Shown: in pieces, positions 21,522-32,571 of the stretch | Layout of the letters: each line of letters begins with the position of its first letter | Numbering within the stretch: the first letter of the stretch is position 1 | Source of the DNA: Bullera alba | Lineage: Eukaryota > Basidiomycota > Tremellomycetes > Tremellales > Bulleraceae | Assembly (NCBI GenBank): GCA_001600095.1 | Contig: BCIX01000001.1 | Coordinates: 3,373,198-3,437,197 of the forward strand | DNA: 64,000 nt | Direction of reading: 5' to 3' | Made by a program: the position numbers and the translations under genes | The notes under the pieces: model-generated | What the model was told of the DNA's origin: nothing | Seen by the model: the letters and a program-made list of their open reading frames with translations, nothing else | Database searches by the model: none

Positions 21522-22251
21522 TTATGCGAGGATGTGGCCAGCACCGACGATGACACCTACGGCACCAACGAGAGCACCAACCATAGCGCCGGTAGAGAGG
21601 ATGGCAGCGGGACCAGCGGCACCGGTTGGGGTAGCACCTGAGTCAGACGTCAGCTCAAACCGGTTCAACATACTGTAAATGAGAGGACTCACTGGTGAGG
21701 CCGGACGAAGCGGCAGAAGCGATAGATCCTCCACCACCAACAGCCAAAGATGAAGCAGCCGAAGCAACAGATCCTCCGCCACCGACGGCCAAGGAGGAAG
21801 CTGCGGAGGCGACGGAAGCACCGCCACCAACGGCGAGGGAGGAAGCTGCCGAAGCGACGGAACCACCACCGCCGACAGCCAAGCTGCTAGCGGCAGAGAC
21901 GATGGAAGCACCACCACCGACAATGGCACTGGTGGCAGCGCCAACGACACTTCCGCCACCACCGACGATAGCGGATGTAGCGGCACCGGCGATAGACTCG
22001 AGGACTGAAGGGATGTCAGCAGAGTTCGGAAGCGTTTCAGACGATACGCTCGGGCAACCTGGTCGGCGCAGTAGCGTGCAGGTGGTTGTGGCAGCGGCCC
22101 TGAAAGACCGTACTGCAAAGACCATCTAGCACTCACCACCTTGTCTGGGCTCAAGACCTCGCTTGGCTGGGGCAGCAGTTGGGTAGACTGGCTCGGCAAT
22201 GGCGGAACCGACCATGAAGGCGGAGAGGACGACGGCGGTAGAGAATCTCAT
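21522..22251 (-). CDS. Secreted Gly/Ala/Ser repeat protein, probably GPI-anchored
   Basis: Three exons encode about 170 residues. The start is MRFSTAVVLSAFMVGSAIA at 22251, a clear signal peptide with likely cleavage after IA-E. A KRGLEPRQ segment with a KR dipeptide, a possible Kex2 site, follows. The central exon holds about six tandem copies of a 15-residue unit such as ASSLAVGGGGSVASA; early copies use ATSAIV instead. The tail ends GAMVGALVGAVGVIVGAG plus HILA, a hydrophobic C-terminus preceded by small residues (GATPTGAAG), as in GPI-anchor signals. Introns carry GTGAGT donors and the frame joins at both. A TATATA box lies about 110 bp upstream, suggesting strong or regulated expression. 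No enzyme motif is present. I infer a cell-wall or surface protein. Confidence 0.75.
21700..21990 (-). repeat. 45-bp tandem repeats inside the coding exon
   Basis: About six copies of a 45-bp unit encode a GGG(G/A)S(V/I)-centred 15-residue repeat. The last four copies are nearly identical. The first two are more diverged, which suggests recent expansion at the 3' end of the array. Confidence 0.8.
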
Positions 22252-23272
22252 TGTTGTGATTGAGGATGGGTGTTTTGTGTTGGGTTTTGATCGTTTGTTG
22301 TTTGGTGTGGAAGTTGCGTTGTACGGAGTGGAAGTGATGGACGAGGTTGACCTGTTGCGCTATATACCGACTTCTATTCTCGCTCACTTTGAATCTCGCA
22401 GTCACTCCTCGTTCCCCGGTCTCACCATGCGATGTCATTTTCGCGCCTGAAACGTAACCCACTCGGACATGCATGACGACCAGGGCACTAACTGGAGGAG
22501 GTGATGTCATCGGAGTGGGTGGATGCGGTCATCCTGCACGTGGTCACACGTGGCAGTCACGGAGATCTCATGTTGACGCGTGGACGCTTCCGCTGGCTTC
22601 CGTTCTCTTCCGTCTCTCTGCAGGACAGGTTGGGACAGGTCGCTCGCGGCAGGTTTCCAACAAAGAACGAAGACTTGTCCGACATGTGCCATCTCGACCA
22701 TGCTCTGCTTGATCTTTCCAGATTCGTCGACAACCCATCCCTTTGCAAACGATGTTGTGTGCGGATAAACTTAGCCATGACTCCCGCTCACATGCCTTTG
22801 ACTGGGTTTGATCTAATGTCCCGTTGGTTGATCACTTCTACCATCTTCCCGGATTGTTTGGACCTTCTCTCAACAACCCTCCTTTCCCCGCTCGAGGCCC
22901 TTTGCCCCGTAGTGTTGACCCGATTTGGACACAGGAGAATGAAATGGCCTGCACGTCTTGTGCGGCAGATTCTGGCAGATTCCATTCTCATCTGACCAAT
23001 AACCCACCACGATTGACAAAGTGATCACTGTATACGGCACGCTCGGTGGACCATCACTCAAGACCGCTTGGAGTCACTGAACTGTTGGCTAGCAGGAGCT
23101 ACAAGATCAACATCCTGGAGACCTACAGCCTGCGGGCCCATTAATTCAGCAGGATCCTCGCTCCGCCTGCATCATTTGCTGGATCGACCATTGCCCGTCT
23201 CGGGGCTCTACCTTCACGCCCTCGATATCCGACGCTAAACACCTCCTTCTCTTGTATCCCCTCTAGACCAAC
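22252..23272. other. Divergent intergenic region of about 1 kb
   Basis: It holds the promoters of the repeat-protein gene (minus) and the microexon gene (plus). Plus-strand frames at 22473-22995 are open but lack coding features. Confidence 0.45.
22361..22366 (-). promoter_or_regulatory. TATA box of the repeat-protein gene
   Basis: A TATATA motif (GGTATATAGC on the minus strand) lies about 110 bp upstream of the ATG at 22251. The spacing suits a fungal TATA-driven promoter. Confidence 0.55.
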
Positions 23273-24774
23273 ATGGCTCTCATACCATCGGGAGCGGCTC
23301 GTGATGCCGGTGAGTGACCCCAGCAATGTGAACTTCCGAGCTCATATTCGCTTCAGCTATCACCATCGGTCCATTCAAGCCTTCGTGAGATACCAAGCAC
23401 TCATCATCTCATAACATGAAGGAGGATCTTCTGACACCAGACCATCAGGCGGCCGGGTTATGGACCAGTCCTATCATACCTGCAGGCGGCTCAACTGGAG
23501 ACTCCGTTGAAGATACATCCTTTGCTCAACTTGAGAACATGGGACCCGAAACCATATGGAAAGTATCTCGCCTGGAACACCATAGAGGTAGGTCCAAATG
23601 AGGAGGACTATGGGTCAAGATGGATCGCTGAGCGTACTCCACGTAGCACCCTATGTTTGCGGCAATCTGGGTCGACTACGATGGTGAGAATGGGTTGGGA
23701 ATGGGATTGTGCATGTGTTGACGGTACAAATTTCCCTTGTCTACTAGATACCGAAACGGTGAGCATCCAGTCAGGTCGAAGAGGGGTATCATGAGATGAT
23801 CATTGCTGACCCTACCTCCTCTAGGAATGTGAGTGCAACTATGCCAAGATACGATTTGGCAGAAACTCAGCTCCGACATAGGGATCAAAGAACGAGGACA
23901 GCCCGCAACATCGCCTATCGTAGAAGAAATCAATATAGGTCATGTCGAAACGGGATGGTCGGTAAGGGTTCGTAATAGAATGGTGAGTGAGGCAAAGCTT
24001 TGGTTGATTCAGGAGACCAATCAACTGACTGTCGTAGGGTATCACATGGTGAGTGTGTAGTGTTGATGCTCGAATCGCCGATCTGACCAACGGTCGGCAG
24101 TGAGGATGTACTCTTTGCAATGTGAGTCCTCTCCTCATTGTCATGTCACGCAGCATCATGCTGAACCAGTTTACCAGATACGACTTCTTCGCTTCACCGC
24201 GTAAGTAGGCAGCCACAGGACGGAACGCACGATCGCTGATTTCAGCAGTATACGTCGACGAGCTGGGAGAGATGCGTGAGTGCCTACAGCCCAATCTCAC
24301 ACCAGCAGACACTGATCTCATCAACAGATCCCAGAGCAGTGAGAATCAGTGAGCACTATATCCACTTGACAAGGCTGTTCGCGCTGACGATCTTCGTCTC
24401 AGTGGAACAGCAGTAGTGAGTAGATGCCACAGGCAGACGAGCAGGATCTCCTCGCTGAACCATTCACGCAGCTTTGAGAAACGTAGGATGGGCTTCTTCG
24501 ACTTGATGGAGGGATATCGAAAGTCTGACGCGCTGGTGAGTTTGCACCTTCTCCGCCGATTCCCGTGCGTGGCTGATTCGGTTGTCTATCCCTCAGCTTG
24601 GTCAGGTACGCTCTGCATCCCAATCTGCTCCTCGTTGGGAGTCACTGACTGATTGAATCTCGGTAGACCTACTTTGACGGTCTGCACAACGACCCCGAAA
24701 GCGTGGCCCGACTGAAGAACAAGTACAACTATCACAGCTCCAACTTGCTGTTGCTGCGCCTGAATAATTGTTAA
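23273..24774 (+). CDS. Microexon-rich protein, DUF6699-like
   Basis: About eleven short introns interrupt roughly 215 codons. The start is MALIPSGARDA at 23273 and the end ...LLLLRLNNC at 24774. Recognisable exon products in order are PGYGPVLSYLQAAQLETPLK, IHPLLNLRTWDPKPYGKYL, HPMFAAIWVDYD, PATSPIVEEINIGHVETGW, GITCEDVLFAIYDFFASPVY, NSSTLRNVGWAFFDLMEGYR and TYFDGLHNDPESVARLKNKY. The layout (WD.. near the N-terminus, a P-T-S-P strand, then IT.EDVL.AIYDFF..P) resembles DUF6699, a family expanded in basidiomycetes with no known function. Exons of 9, 11, 11 and 13 nt are needed to keep the frame. Around 23758-23880 there are two possible joins: a four-nucleotide exon GAAT, or one longer intron ending at GGCAG followed by KLSSDIGIKERG. 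Function unknown. Confidence 0.7.
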
Positions 24775-25883
24775 ATTGAGCCATTGCGGATCGGATTGGT
24801 AGCATATTGTGCGATTATAGAGATGATTATTGGGCGCCAGGGAAGGGTGGTCACTGGAAGATCTCCGTGGGTGACGGGACTGGCGAGGCCAGCTGCGCGC
24901 TCTGTTGTTTTGGGACCTCTCCTTGTTGGCAAGACGTAGTGATTGGTAGTGAGAGTACATGAATCGCTGGTGACTGTAGGTGACTGGACATACAGCCCAC
25001 ATCACCGATGTCTGCTACCTCCGATGCCGATAAGGACGGGAGTCGGGAAGTGAAGCGAGTTGGCATCCAAAAGGCCAGAACAGAACAGTGACAGCTAATG
25101 CTTCCCTGAATCCCGCTCTCTCTCTCCCTCTCGTCCCCCGCCTGGGACGCAACGCGACGCGTTTCCTTGTTTTCATCCAAAATGTGAATTCGGTTTCCCC
25201 TTTGACGCGTCCCTCCTCCCTCCTCCTCCTGCGTCTGTTGTTTTTTCAATAGAACACTCTGCCCTATCATACTGAGCCCTATCCTCACAGCACCCTGTTG
25301 TTTATGTTGTGATCGTCTCTACACATCAATGTCTTGACAGGTCTTGACGCAATATCCATCCGCACCGCAACTCATCTCGCTCGTCACAATCTGTCACAAT
25401 ATCAAAACAACGCACCTAGTAGATCCCAGCGATCGTCCGTCCCGGTGTACCAAGCTCTCATTTGCATTCCGACCAACGACGGTAATACGAACCGAACCAA
25501 AGTGGATCGACATTGCGTGTGGTGCCACTGCCAATATCACCAGTCGTATCGCGAATCCACTCGTCCCCATTACTAGGCAACAAGGACGTAACGCAGCGCG
25601 CAGCTCGTTCCCCATCCCGCGCAGGACCAGTCCCCTACTGCGCCCGTCACTTGTCTCAACAACTAGCTAGCAACGACGCACCTGCAGCCATACACCGCTG
25701 CGTAATTGCACTTTGGCACTTGACGAACGTGGCCTGATCAGCGATCAGCCCCAGCATCAGTCATCACCGCACCCCATCGACGCAGCGCGTTGCCACTTGT
25801 GACAAAAGAAACCAGACACGTTTGACACGAGGCATCCGGTCGACATCACCACAACACATCATCACACATCATCTGTACCACCC
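24775..25883. other. Intergenic region, long upstream of the Ecl1-like gene
   Basis: About 1.1 kb without coding signal. The last 300 bp before the ATG at 25884 are rich in CA/ATCAC words (CATCATCACACATCATC), typical of a leader or promoter of a regulated fungal gene. No TATA box is convincing. Confidence 0.45.
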
Positions 25884-28001
25884 ATGTCTGCTCTCTTGCA
25901 ATCACAGATCCTGTCCCCTTCATCACAGTACCACCCCAACTTGTTGCCCTATCTCAACGACTCGGGACCTTCAACATCGCGTAAATCCACCACCAGGAGA
26001 CACGACGACATGAGCGACTCTGATGGCTCGGGAGCTTCACCAGACTCGTCTCCTAGAGGAAGGTGTCTCTGCGGCAGATCAGTTGGCGGTGCCGACGGTG
26101 GTATCTACTGCAGTGTCGGTAAGTAGCTCTGGTCTGCGTCGCGGTCAGTATCAGTACTGACCAGTCTTCTAGCTTGCGCGCGAACCGATGCCTTCTCATC
26201 GTTATGTTACAAACCCACGCCACCTTCATCCTTCGATTACGCCCAGTCTTCATCCTCCTCGACGCGACAAATGCCTCAGATGGGATCGTCGATATCTGCG
26301 CCTCTATCCCGGAATCCCTCCAGCGCATCGAACGCGTCGACCGGGACGAGTGCCTCGATCACGTCAGCCGGCACGTCTGACGAGTACAACGCGGCATCGC
26401 ACTATCGCCGACTCGCTCGAGCGGACATCCGACGAGAGGAGAGGAAGGAAGAGAGAAAGCGACGCAGGGGCGACCCATCCCACAGCTCGATCTCATCCGT
26501 CTCGTCAAGAGGAGTGCCTGATCTCATAGGCGGTCATCTCGGTGGCGCACACAGCCGGAACGCGTCCATTGCCTCGACAGCGTCGTCCTCCTACACCGTG
26601 GCCAGCTTGTCTCGTAATCCGTCTTCGGCCTCATCAGCCTCTTCTAGACGGTATGGCGGTGGAGTCAACGTCGACACTGTGATCATGGAGGACGACGACG
26701 AAGCGGAGTGGCTAACGGGAACGCCTTTCGAAACTCAGACGCAAAACAAGCCATATTCCGCGCCACCACGTAAACAGCATGGAAGAAGGCAGTCGAGTAC
26801 AGGCTTGTCCTCGGGAAGAATCAAGGAGCTGGAAGCATTTGGTATGGGCAAGGATATGCGGGATGTGCTCGAGGAGATTCTTCAAATGGAGAAGGAGTTC
26901 GTCCTTTCAGACACTGAAGATCAGCTCCCTTCACATGGCGACTTGGACGTAGAGATTCAACATCAACACAATGCCTTGTTCACTGCCAAATTCGATCGAC
27001 CTCCTAGGACGCCTTCGCCCATGGAGGTGGACAAGCGGAGCAGTCTGGTTCCCGCTGCGCCTGGAGCGCCGATCCGAGGACACCGAATGACAATGTCGAT
27101 GCACCACCCACAACCCCGACCAACGCAAAACAGCCTTGGCGGAGGGTTTGTTCCATCTGGAGGCAGCCAGCGCCCTGGTAGTTTCATGGGCCATCAATCA
27201 TCTTTGTCGGAATCACATACCGCATTGTATCTCGCCACTGCGTCGCCAGTCAAGTCGACGGGCTCGGCTCGACGAAGTGCTTCGCCCAAGCTCGAAGCGA
27301 GGAAATCGCTCACTTTTACACCGGACAAGGCTGGCCCTAGTATCAATTCTATTCCCAACTTTGGTGCAATGTTCGACTCGCCGGCCGGCTCGACGCCTGT
27401 CCGGAGGCGAATGCACAGTGGAGCCTCGAGTGCTCATCATCCAACGATGGACGGGTGGAAGTTCCCATCCAGCGGACTGGGTTCAAACTCTGCTACGCCG
27501 ACCAAACCACCTCCTATCAACACGTCAAATCTCCCAGGATCATTCCAGACACCCGTTTCCAACAGGCACAAGCACGCGGGCGCAGCGAATCAAAGTGTTC
27601 AGTCTTCAGGGAGAATCTCCCCAAACCTCCTATGGCCAGCGACGTCGTCCAACGGTTCTATCAGCGCCAATGTCTTCAGACCGCCACCCCCTCTTGCACC
27701 GGCGCTCTTCCCTTCGTCGCCAGCGGGCAACTCGACCCCTGGAGCGAGTCTGCATCACGTCGCGCTATCGCCCGAATCGGTGATACCACGAGCGGGATTG
27801 CGGATCGGCGTATTGATGGGCAGCGACGAGTCCCCGGGTGACATGGATGTGGATATGGACAACGACGATGAAGATGGGTCTACGGAACATGGTCACGGAG
27901 GTCACAGATCCAGGGGATCGAGGACCTCGGCCTATCTACCGGTATTCCTGGAGGCGGAGGGGTTCAGAGTTGGACCCAATGGTCAACGGTGGAGAGTTTG
28001 A
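25884..28001 (+). CDS. Large disordered protein with Ecl1-like zinc motif
   Basis: Two exons encode about 690 residues. The start is MSALLQSQIL at 25884. The single intron (about 26121-26170) splits GIYCSV and ACARTDAF. At residues 61-80 there is C-x-C-x12-C-x3-C: CLCGRSVGGADGGIYCSVAC. This matches the short zinc-binding signature of Ecl1 'life-span regulatory factor' proteins, small yeast regulators induced by nutrient limitation that extend chronological life span. The remainder is low-complexity Ser/Pro/Ala/Arg with a basic cluster (REERKEERKRRRGD), acidic VIMEDDDEAEW, a helical EMxxVLEEILQMEKEF-type segment, and an acidic MDVDMDNDDEDG tail. Yeast Ecl1 proteins are about 80 residues, so this is far longer. 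The zinc-motif call is a pattern match; a role in starvation response is inference. Confidence 0.7.
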
Positions 28002-28402
28002 GTCTTTGAGTGAGGTCGGATTGTAGGAGGGGAGCAGAGTTGTAACGATTTTTCACGACAATCTAGACGAAAGAAACGATCTGTATGATTAGAAGCGGGC
28101 TCTTGACGGGTCGAGCATGGAAGATAGGCTTTTGTAACGATCATACAGCATACTAGATGTACAGGGCATACAGTTGCATGAAGACATGACTACCTGCTAC
28201 TGGTTCATCGTGACATAATTCGTGACTTGACATGAGTGGCTTTACAGAAGAGTACACATTTTGCTAGATATCTTACACGATGTTCTCGAAGTAGACAGTC
28301 GTAGCGTACCACCAACACTAAGTACAATCCCAATGATCCTAACACACCGAACCAGCGCCACGGCCTCAACACAGATGACCTAGCCTCGTCGCTCGTCCCG
28401 GC
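28002..28402. other. Convergent intergenic region
   Basis: These 401 bp contain the two 3' flanks of convergent genes. AT-richer sequence near 28150-28290 may hold the polyadenylation sites. No gene was found. Confidence 0.5.
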
Positions 28403-30490
28403 TCATCCCCTTTCGAGGAGCATTTGAGCTCGAGCAACATCCCGTGCTTCGACTAGGATGTTGGCCGTGTGGAAGGTAGACGAGTATAGCATTCGGATCG
28501 ACTTGCTGTTCAGCAGGTTGGAGAACAAGGTCACGAGTCCTGATTTGTCTACAAATCTATCAGCCAGTCGTCTGCAATGGAAGAGGAATGGACGACTTAC
28601 CCATGTGATACACCTCGTCTGCGGCTGTCACACCATCTTCATCATCGACACCTCGCATGTCAAGTTGAAGACACCTCTTTCCCCGGCCTTTGGGTGCTCT
28701 GCCATGATTCAAGTCGCCTCTGCGGATTTCAAAGTCGCTCAGCTCTACCGAATCGGTCATCTCTACAGCAGACCTCAGCGAGAGAGTAGAGCGCTTTTGC
28801 TGTCTTGGTCGCCCATCAGAGTCGACGAGACTGATGTCGGAACACCAAGCGATGGGAATGGGTGAGAGCGTAGAGAGGACGGATAAGGGCGAGTCGAGGG
28901 GTGACATTGGGAGTGAGAGAGGACGCGCCCTTTTTCCAGTGATCGCGGAGGGTGTCTGGTATACCGATCCCAGTGGTTGTCCGGTGGGTGCGTGGTCGTC
29001 CAAGTCAAGGTCTCGTGGTATACCAGTGGATGGCCTGAGGTCGGAGAAATCCACCTCGGAAGCCGAGTCATCATCGACTATATCGGCAGACAGACCGAGC
29101 TCAGTACGGTCAGTGACGTAGCCACCGTTCCGCTCGCCCTCGTCGTCCGAGAGGTACAGATCACCCTCTCCTTCGTCCCCCAGGTCATCATCGTCCTCGT
29201 CTCCGAGTATCAGATCGAACTCTGCACCGCCCTCCCCACCTTCGTATGAGTTTGAGGAAAGGCCGTCTGGTGATGATTTACCGAACATGGATCGCAGGAT
29301 ACGAGACTCTGTGATCAGACTGGCTCCGTCCTCGGTCCTGGTGTAGGAGAGAAATGGGCGTCCGTCAGACTGTCTTGGTGTTTGTGGCGCAGGTCGCCGA
29401 GTGAGCCGGTCATCGGACTCGGGCTGCGTTGACGAGGAGATCCTGCCAAACGAGGCTTTTGGTGACGAAGGGGGAGTACTGTCGGGTGTATGAATACCAC
29501 CAAAGCCGGTATCCTGGGAGGAAAGGCTGCGGTCGATCGCCGGAGAACTTCCATTCAGAGAGTTTCTCTTGTTCACCCAAGACTTCTTGGCCATTTCGGG
29601 CCATACCACCAGTTGCCTGATTCGCTCGGCAGTCGATCGCTCCATTGATGGCGAGAAACCAATACATCCCAAAGGCGAGGGAAGGACGGTGATCTCGGGA
29701 ATCGAGTGTTGAACTTCGTTGTGCGGAGATGAGGGCGAGTGTGATGGGGAAGTACGACCGGGAGATGATGTCGTCGGAGATAAGAGTTGTGATCGTCTCC
29801 GATTCGGCTGGACTGTAGGATCCACCCTCCCTGAGAGACCTTTTGTCAGTATCATGTATTCAGAGAATAGAGGTGGACATGACGACTCACAACCCTGTGC
29901 CGCGAATATACTCGCTGTGCGGTCAAAGTCGGATTCTTTGACCAAGAGAAAGTCGGTGTAGTAGCTAGACTGGTATAAGATTGGTATGCCAGCTCTGGAC
30001 AACGGCGCAGACACATGTCGTAGGTGAGGCGAATCTGCACGAGAAGAATCAGCTCTTTTGGATATGTTGTGGACCGGGGAGCTGCGATCCTCTCACCATA
30101 GTTGCCGACCTCTTCCACATCACCGGATGAAATCTCAAACACCCTCCACGTCGAGCTGATCTTGATGTCTGATTCTGGGGTATCGATCCATTGGTCGTTG
30201 ATCAGGTCTATAGATGCGAACACGGCGATCTACCCCGGCTGTCAGTGTACTCCTCGATGCTGTATTCGATCAACTCACCTCGAGACGGTTGGAAGTCACG
30301 TTGAAAAACTCGCTCGACTCTGCCGAAGCGTTCTCGACTGTCCAGTATAGTCGGGTAGAGGTGCTCTCCGCTAGATGTATAGGGATGTGGACGATACCTA
30401 CTGCGTCGCTCAACGCCCTATACAACGGGCCTGATGAGCCAGGCAACAAAATCTGATACTCAAGGCTGGACCTACGTGATCGATATTGCT
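28403..30490 (-). CDS. CASTOR/GATS-like ACT-domain protein with long insert
   Basis: At least five exons encode about 640 residues. The 5' end is not resolved: the frame is open back to about 30490 without an ATG, so a short first exon lies upstream. The N-terminal ACT part reads VGIVHIPIHLAESTSTRLYW, SSEFFNVTSNRLE, then FASIDLINDQW, STWRVFEIS and GIPILYQSSYYTDFLLVKES. The last exon (stop TGA 28403-28405) reads SGLVTLFSNLLNSKSIRMLY plus SSTFHTANILVE. These are the ACT signatures of mammalian CASTOR1/GATS, cytosolic arginine sensors that restrain GATOR2 and so TORC1. Between them sits about 430 residues of disordered Ser/Pro/acidic sequence (e.g. LILGDEDDDDLGDEGEGD), absent from the ~330-residue animal proteins. 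I infer amino-acid sensing; the ligand is not determinable. Confidence 0.78.
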
Positions 30491-31678
30491 GCCATTTTGG
30501 GCGTTATATCACTCCTTGTCTCCCCCTATGACTTCTCTGGTCACAATATGTACAGGCCGACGACTTTTTGAATGCTGGGTGGGCGGCGGTAGATGTCGTC
30601 GAGATCCTGTCAAGTTATACCTCTTCCTAAGATCCAGTCAACCTGTTGCTCATTGGCAACCTCCCCCACTCTGAGCTTCGCAGCGAGCACACCATTCAAG
30701 CTACCGGTAGGTTGATTGGGATGATTGGAATTTGTAACTTATTGCAGAATCGCTCCGAACAAAAGGATGCCCCCCCTCCTTTGATGAGCGTGCTTGATGG
30801 TGAATGATCGCTCTGCTCTTCCCCTTGTCCTTCTATTCTTTCACTTTCAGCCTCCGGGATGGAAGCCGTCACTGAACTAGGCACACACACCCGTCGACGA
30901 TCAGCGATCAGATTGCTTCGCCCCTTACTCAGAGTTAGCTAGAATCGCTGACTCGCACCGACGCCCGCCGGTGCTTAGCTCCGTTCTCCGCGGCCTCGCT
31001 TTGCGTTCGCTTCGAGGTCGTCGCAAGACGGTCGGAGCGTCGAAGTGGGGGGATTGAAGGCAGAGTTGCGTAGCTAAAAGCTAAAGTGTAGTGCGCATAA
31101 CGAGGTCGTTGTCGAGTTTGACACCAGAGGCCTGAGCAACGGTCGGCGAGACCAAGATCCGCGAAGAAGACGAGTTGGTTGTTCTCCAAGGATGGCTCCG
31201 GCGTGACTGTCACCGATGTATCCTGTATTGTGATGTGGGGCGCTGAGGATGATGACAATTAAAATGACAACCGTGACGTGGTAATCATTCAACGGTGAAC
31301 ACACTGAACAGGATCAGTCCGATACGGGGTGTCCTTCCAGCATTCCAGGTTCCGACGTCCCCTCGCAAGAGCGGCTTTCCAGTGAATTCTTCTTTGTTTG
31401 TTCATGTAGCATCGGATGCGAGTAGTCTTGCCGCAGTCTATGATCATACCATCCGGACATCCTTCTTGATGGTGTCCGTCGTCAATACTCATCTTGTCAT
31501 GTCACTTGCTCATCGTTTGACACCTCCTCGACAGGCGGAAGCAAAATTTCAGCTCGGCCAGATGCGTTCGCAGTTCGCACTTCGTACTCGGTCTCGGCTT
31601 CGTGGTGTTGCCAGCTTTGTGCCAGCTCAACAAGTTGTGTAGCAGATCCGCCGTCTCTGAGCTATCACCCATTGCGCC
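30491..31678. other. Divergent intergenic region of about 1.2 kb
   Basis: It contains the missing first exon of the CASTOR-like gene and the promoters of both neighbours. A minus-strand open frame at 30935-31258 (107 codons) has no domain and no confirmed splicing, so it is not called. Confidence 0.45.
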
Positions 31679-32406
31679 ATGTCGTTCGCAGGCCCTTCCC
31701 GATTGAGCTCCATCGCTATACAACCTCTCAAGACGGCGACTCGCACACCACGATCCCTCGTCCAGCAACGCTTTGCCTCAAACTCCCGAGTCTTGCAGAA
31801 TGGAGTCAGGCCTCCATCGTCACCACCTCTATCGAAAAACCTGTCGAAACGACCCGAGGGCACCGTGGAAGCAGTATCTGAAGACTCTCGATCTGTGACC
31901 GAAGCTAGATTAGCTGTGGAAGACAAGTTCCGTCGACGAGTCGGCAGGTCGGCCGCGAAACCCCCTCAAAGAACAAGTCGGCTGTTGGCCTACATAGGTT
32001 GGGGCGGGTCCATAAGTGAGTCCCAAGTACCATCTCTATCCTTGGCCTCGGAGCTGACGGCGTGTATAGTGGCAGCATTCTGGATGATACTGTATGAGGA
32101 TTTCGGTCCAAACGAGCACGTCTTCTCACCCGTGTGTATCCCCATACCCATCCCATGCCGAAGCGTTGAAGCTGATTAGAAATTCAGTTCCGAAGAGTTT
32201 ACAGCCAAATCACGGACGCTGTCCTCGGCGTCACACCTTATGAGAAGTCGACGCTAGGCTTCCAATACGCCTCGATTCCAAATAGGAGCAAAGCCGAAAC
32301 CGACCTGTCTGATGAGGATGGAGAGGCATACATCCGATCTCTAGAGGAGGAGTTTGTCAAGCCTGCTCGGGAGAAGTTGATGCAGGAGCAGGCTCAGTAT
32401 AAGTGA
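31679..32406 (+). CDS. Probable mitochondrial single-pass membrane protein
   Basis: Three exons encode about 204 residues. The start is MSFAGPSRLSSIAIQPL at 31679. The first 40 residues are rich in Arg, Ser and Thr without acidic residues and contain QQRFASNSR, a typical mitochondrial presequence. One hydrophobic stretch, LLAYIGWGGSIMAAFWMILY, is split by the first intron, followed by EDFGPNEHVFSP. The C-terminal part is hydrophilic and helical (FRRVYSQITDAVLG, then a charged coil ending QEQAQYK). The layout (presequence, one membrane span, soluble domain) resembles inner-membrane assembly or import factors, but I could not match a family. Tim21 was considered and does not fit. Function unknown. 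Confidence 0.65.
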
Positions 32407-32571
32407 AGACTTGATCACCCCATACAGTGAGTTCTTCCTATCGGCGGGAGAGTCTGGACTAATGGACAACCTGCGCAGATCAGGTACAGTTTGCCGAAAT
32501 GCATACGCCAGCGTAGCGAGATTATAATTGCAGATGTCAAAACACTTCTCCCGTCGCGGACCCCCGGCCCA

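Noticed and set aside
21695..22129. Plus-strand open frame of 144 codons across the repeat-protein gene
   Set aside because: It is the antisense shadow of the 45-bp repeats; GC-rich repeats of a multiple of three keep several frames open.
30935..31258. Minus-strand frame of 107 codons
   Set aside because: No domain, no splice support, and it lies in the promoter region of the neighbouring gene.
31679..32406. Assignment of the mitochondrial protein as Tim21
   Set aside because: Presequence and single span fit, but the intermembrane-space domain sequence does not match Tim21.
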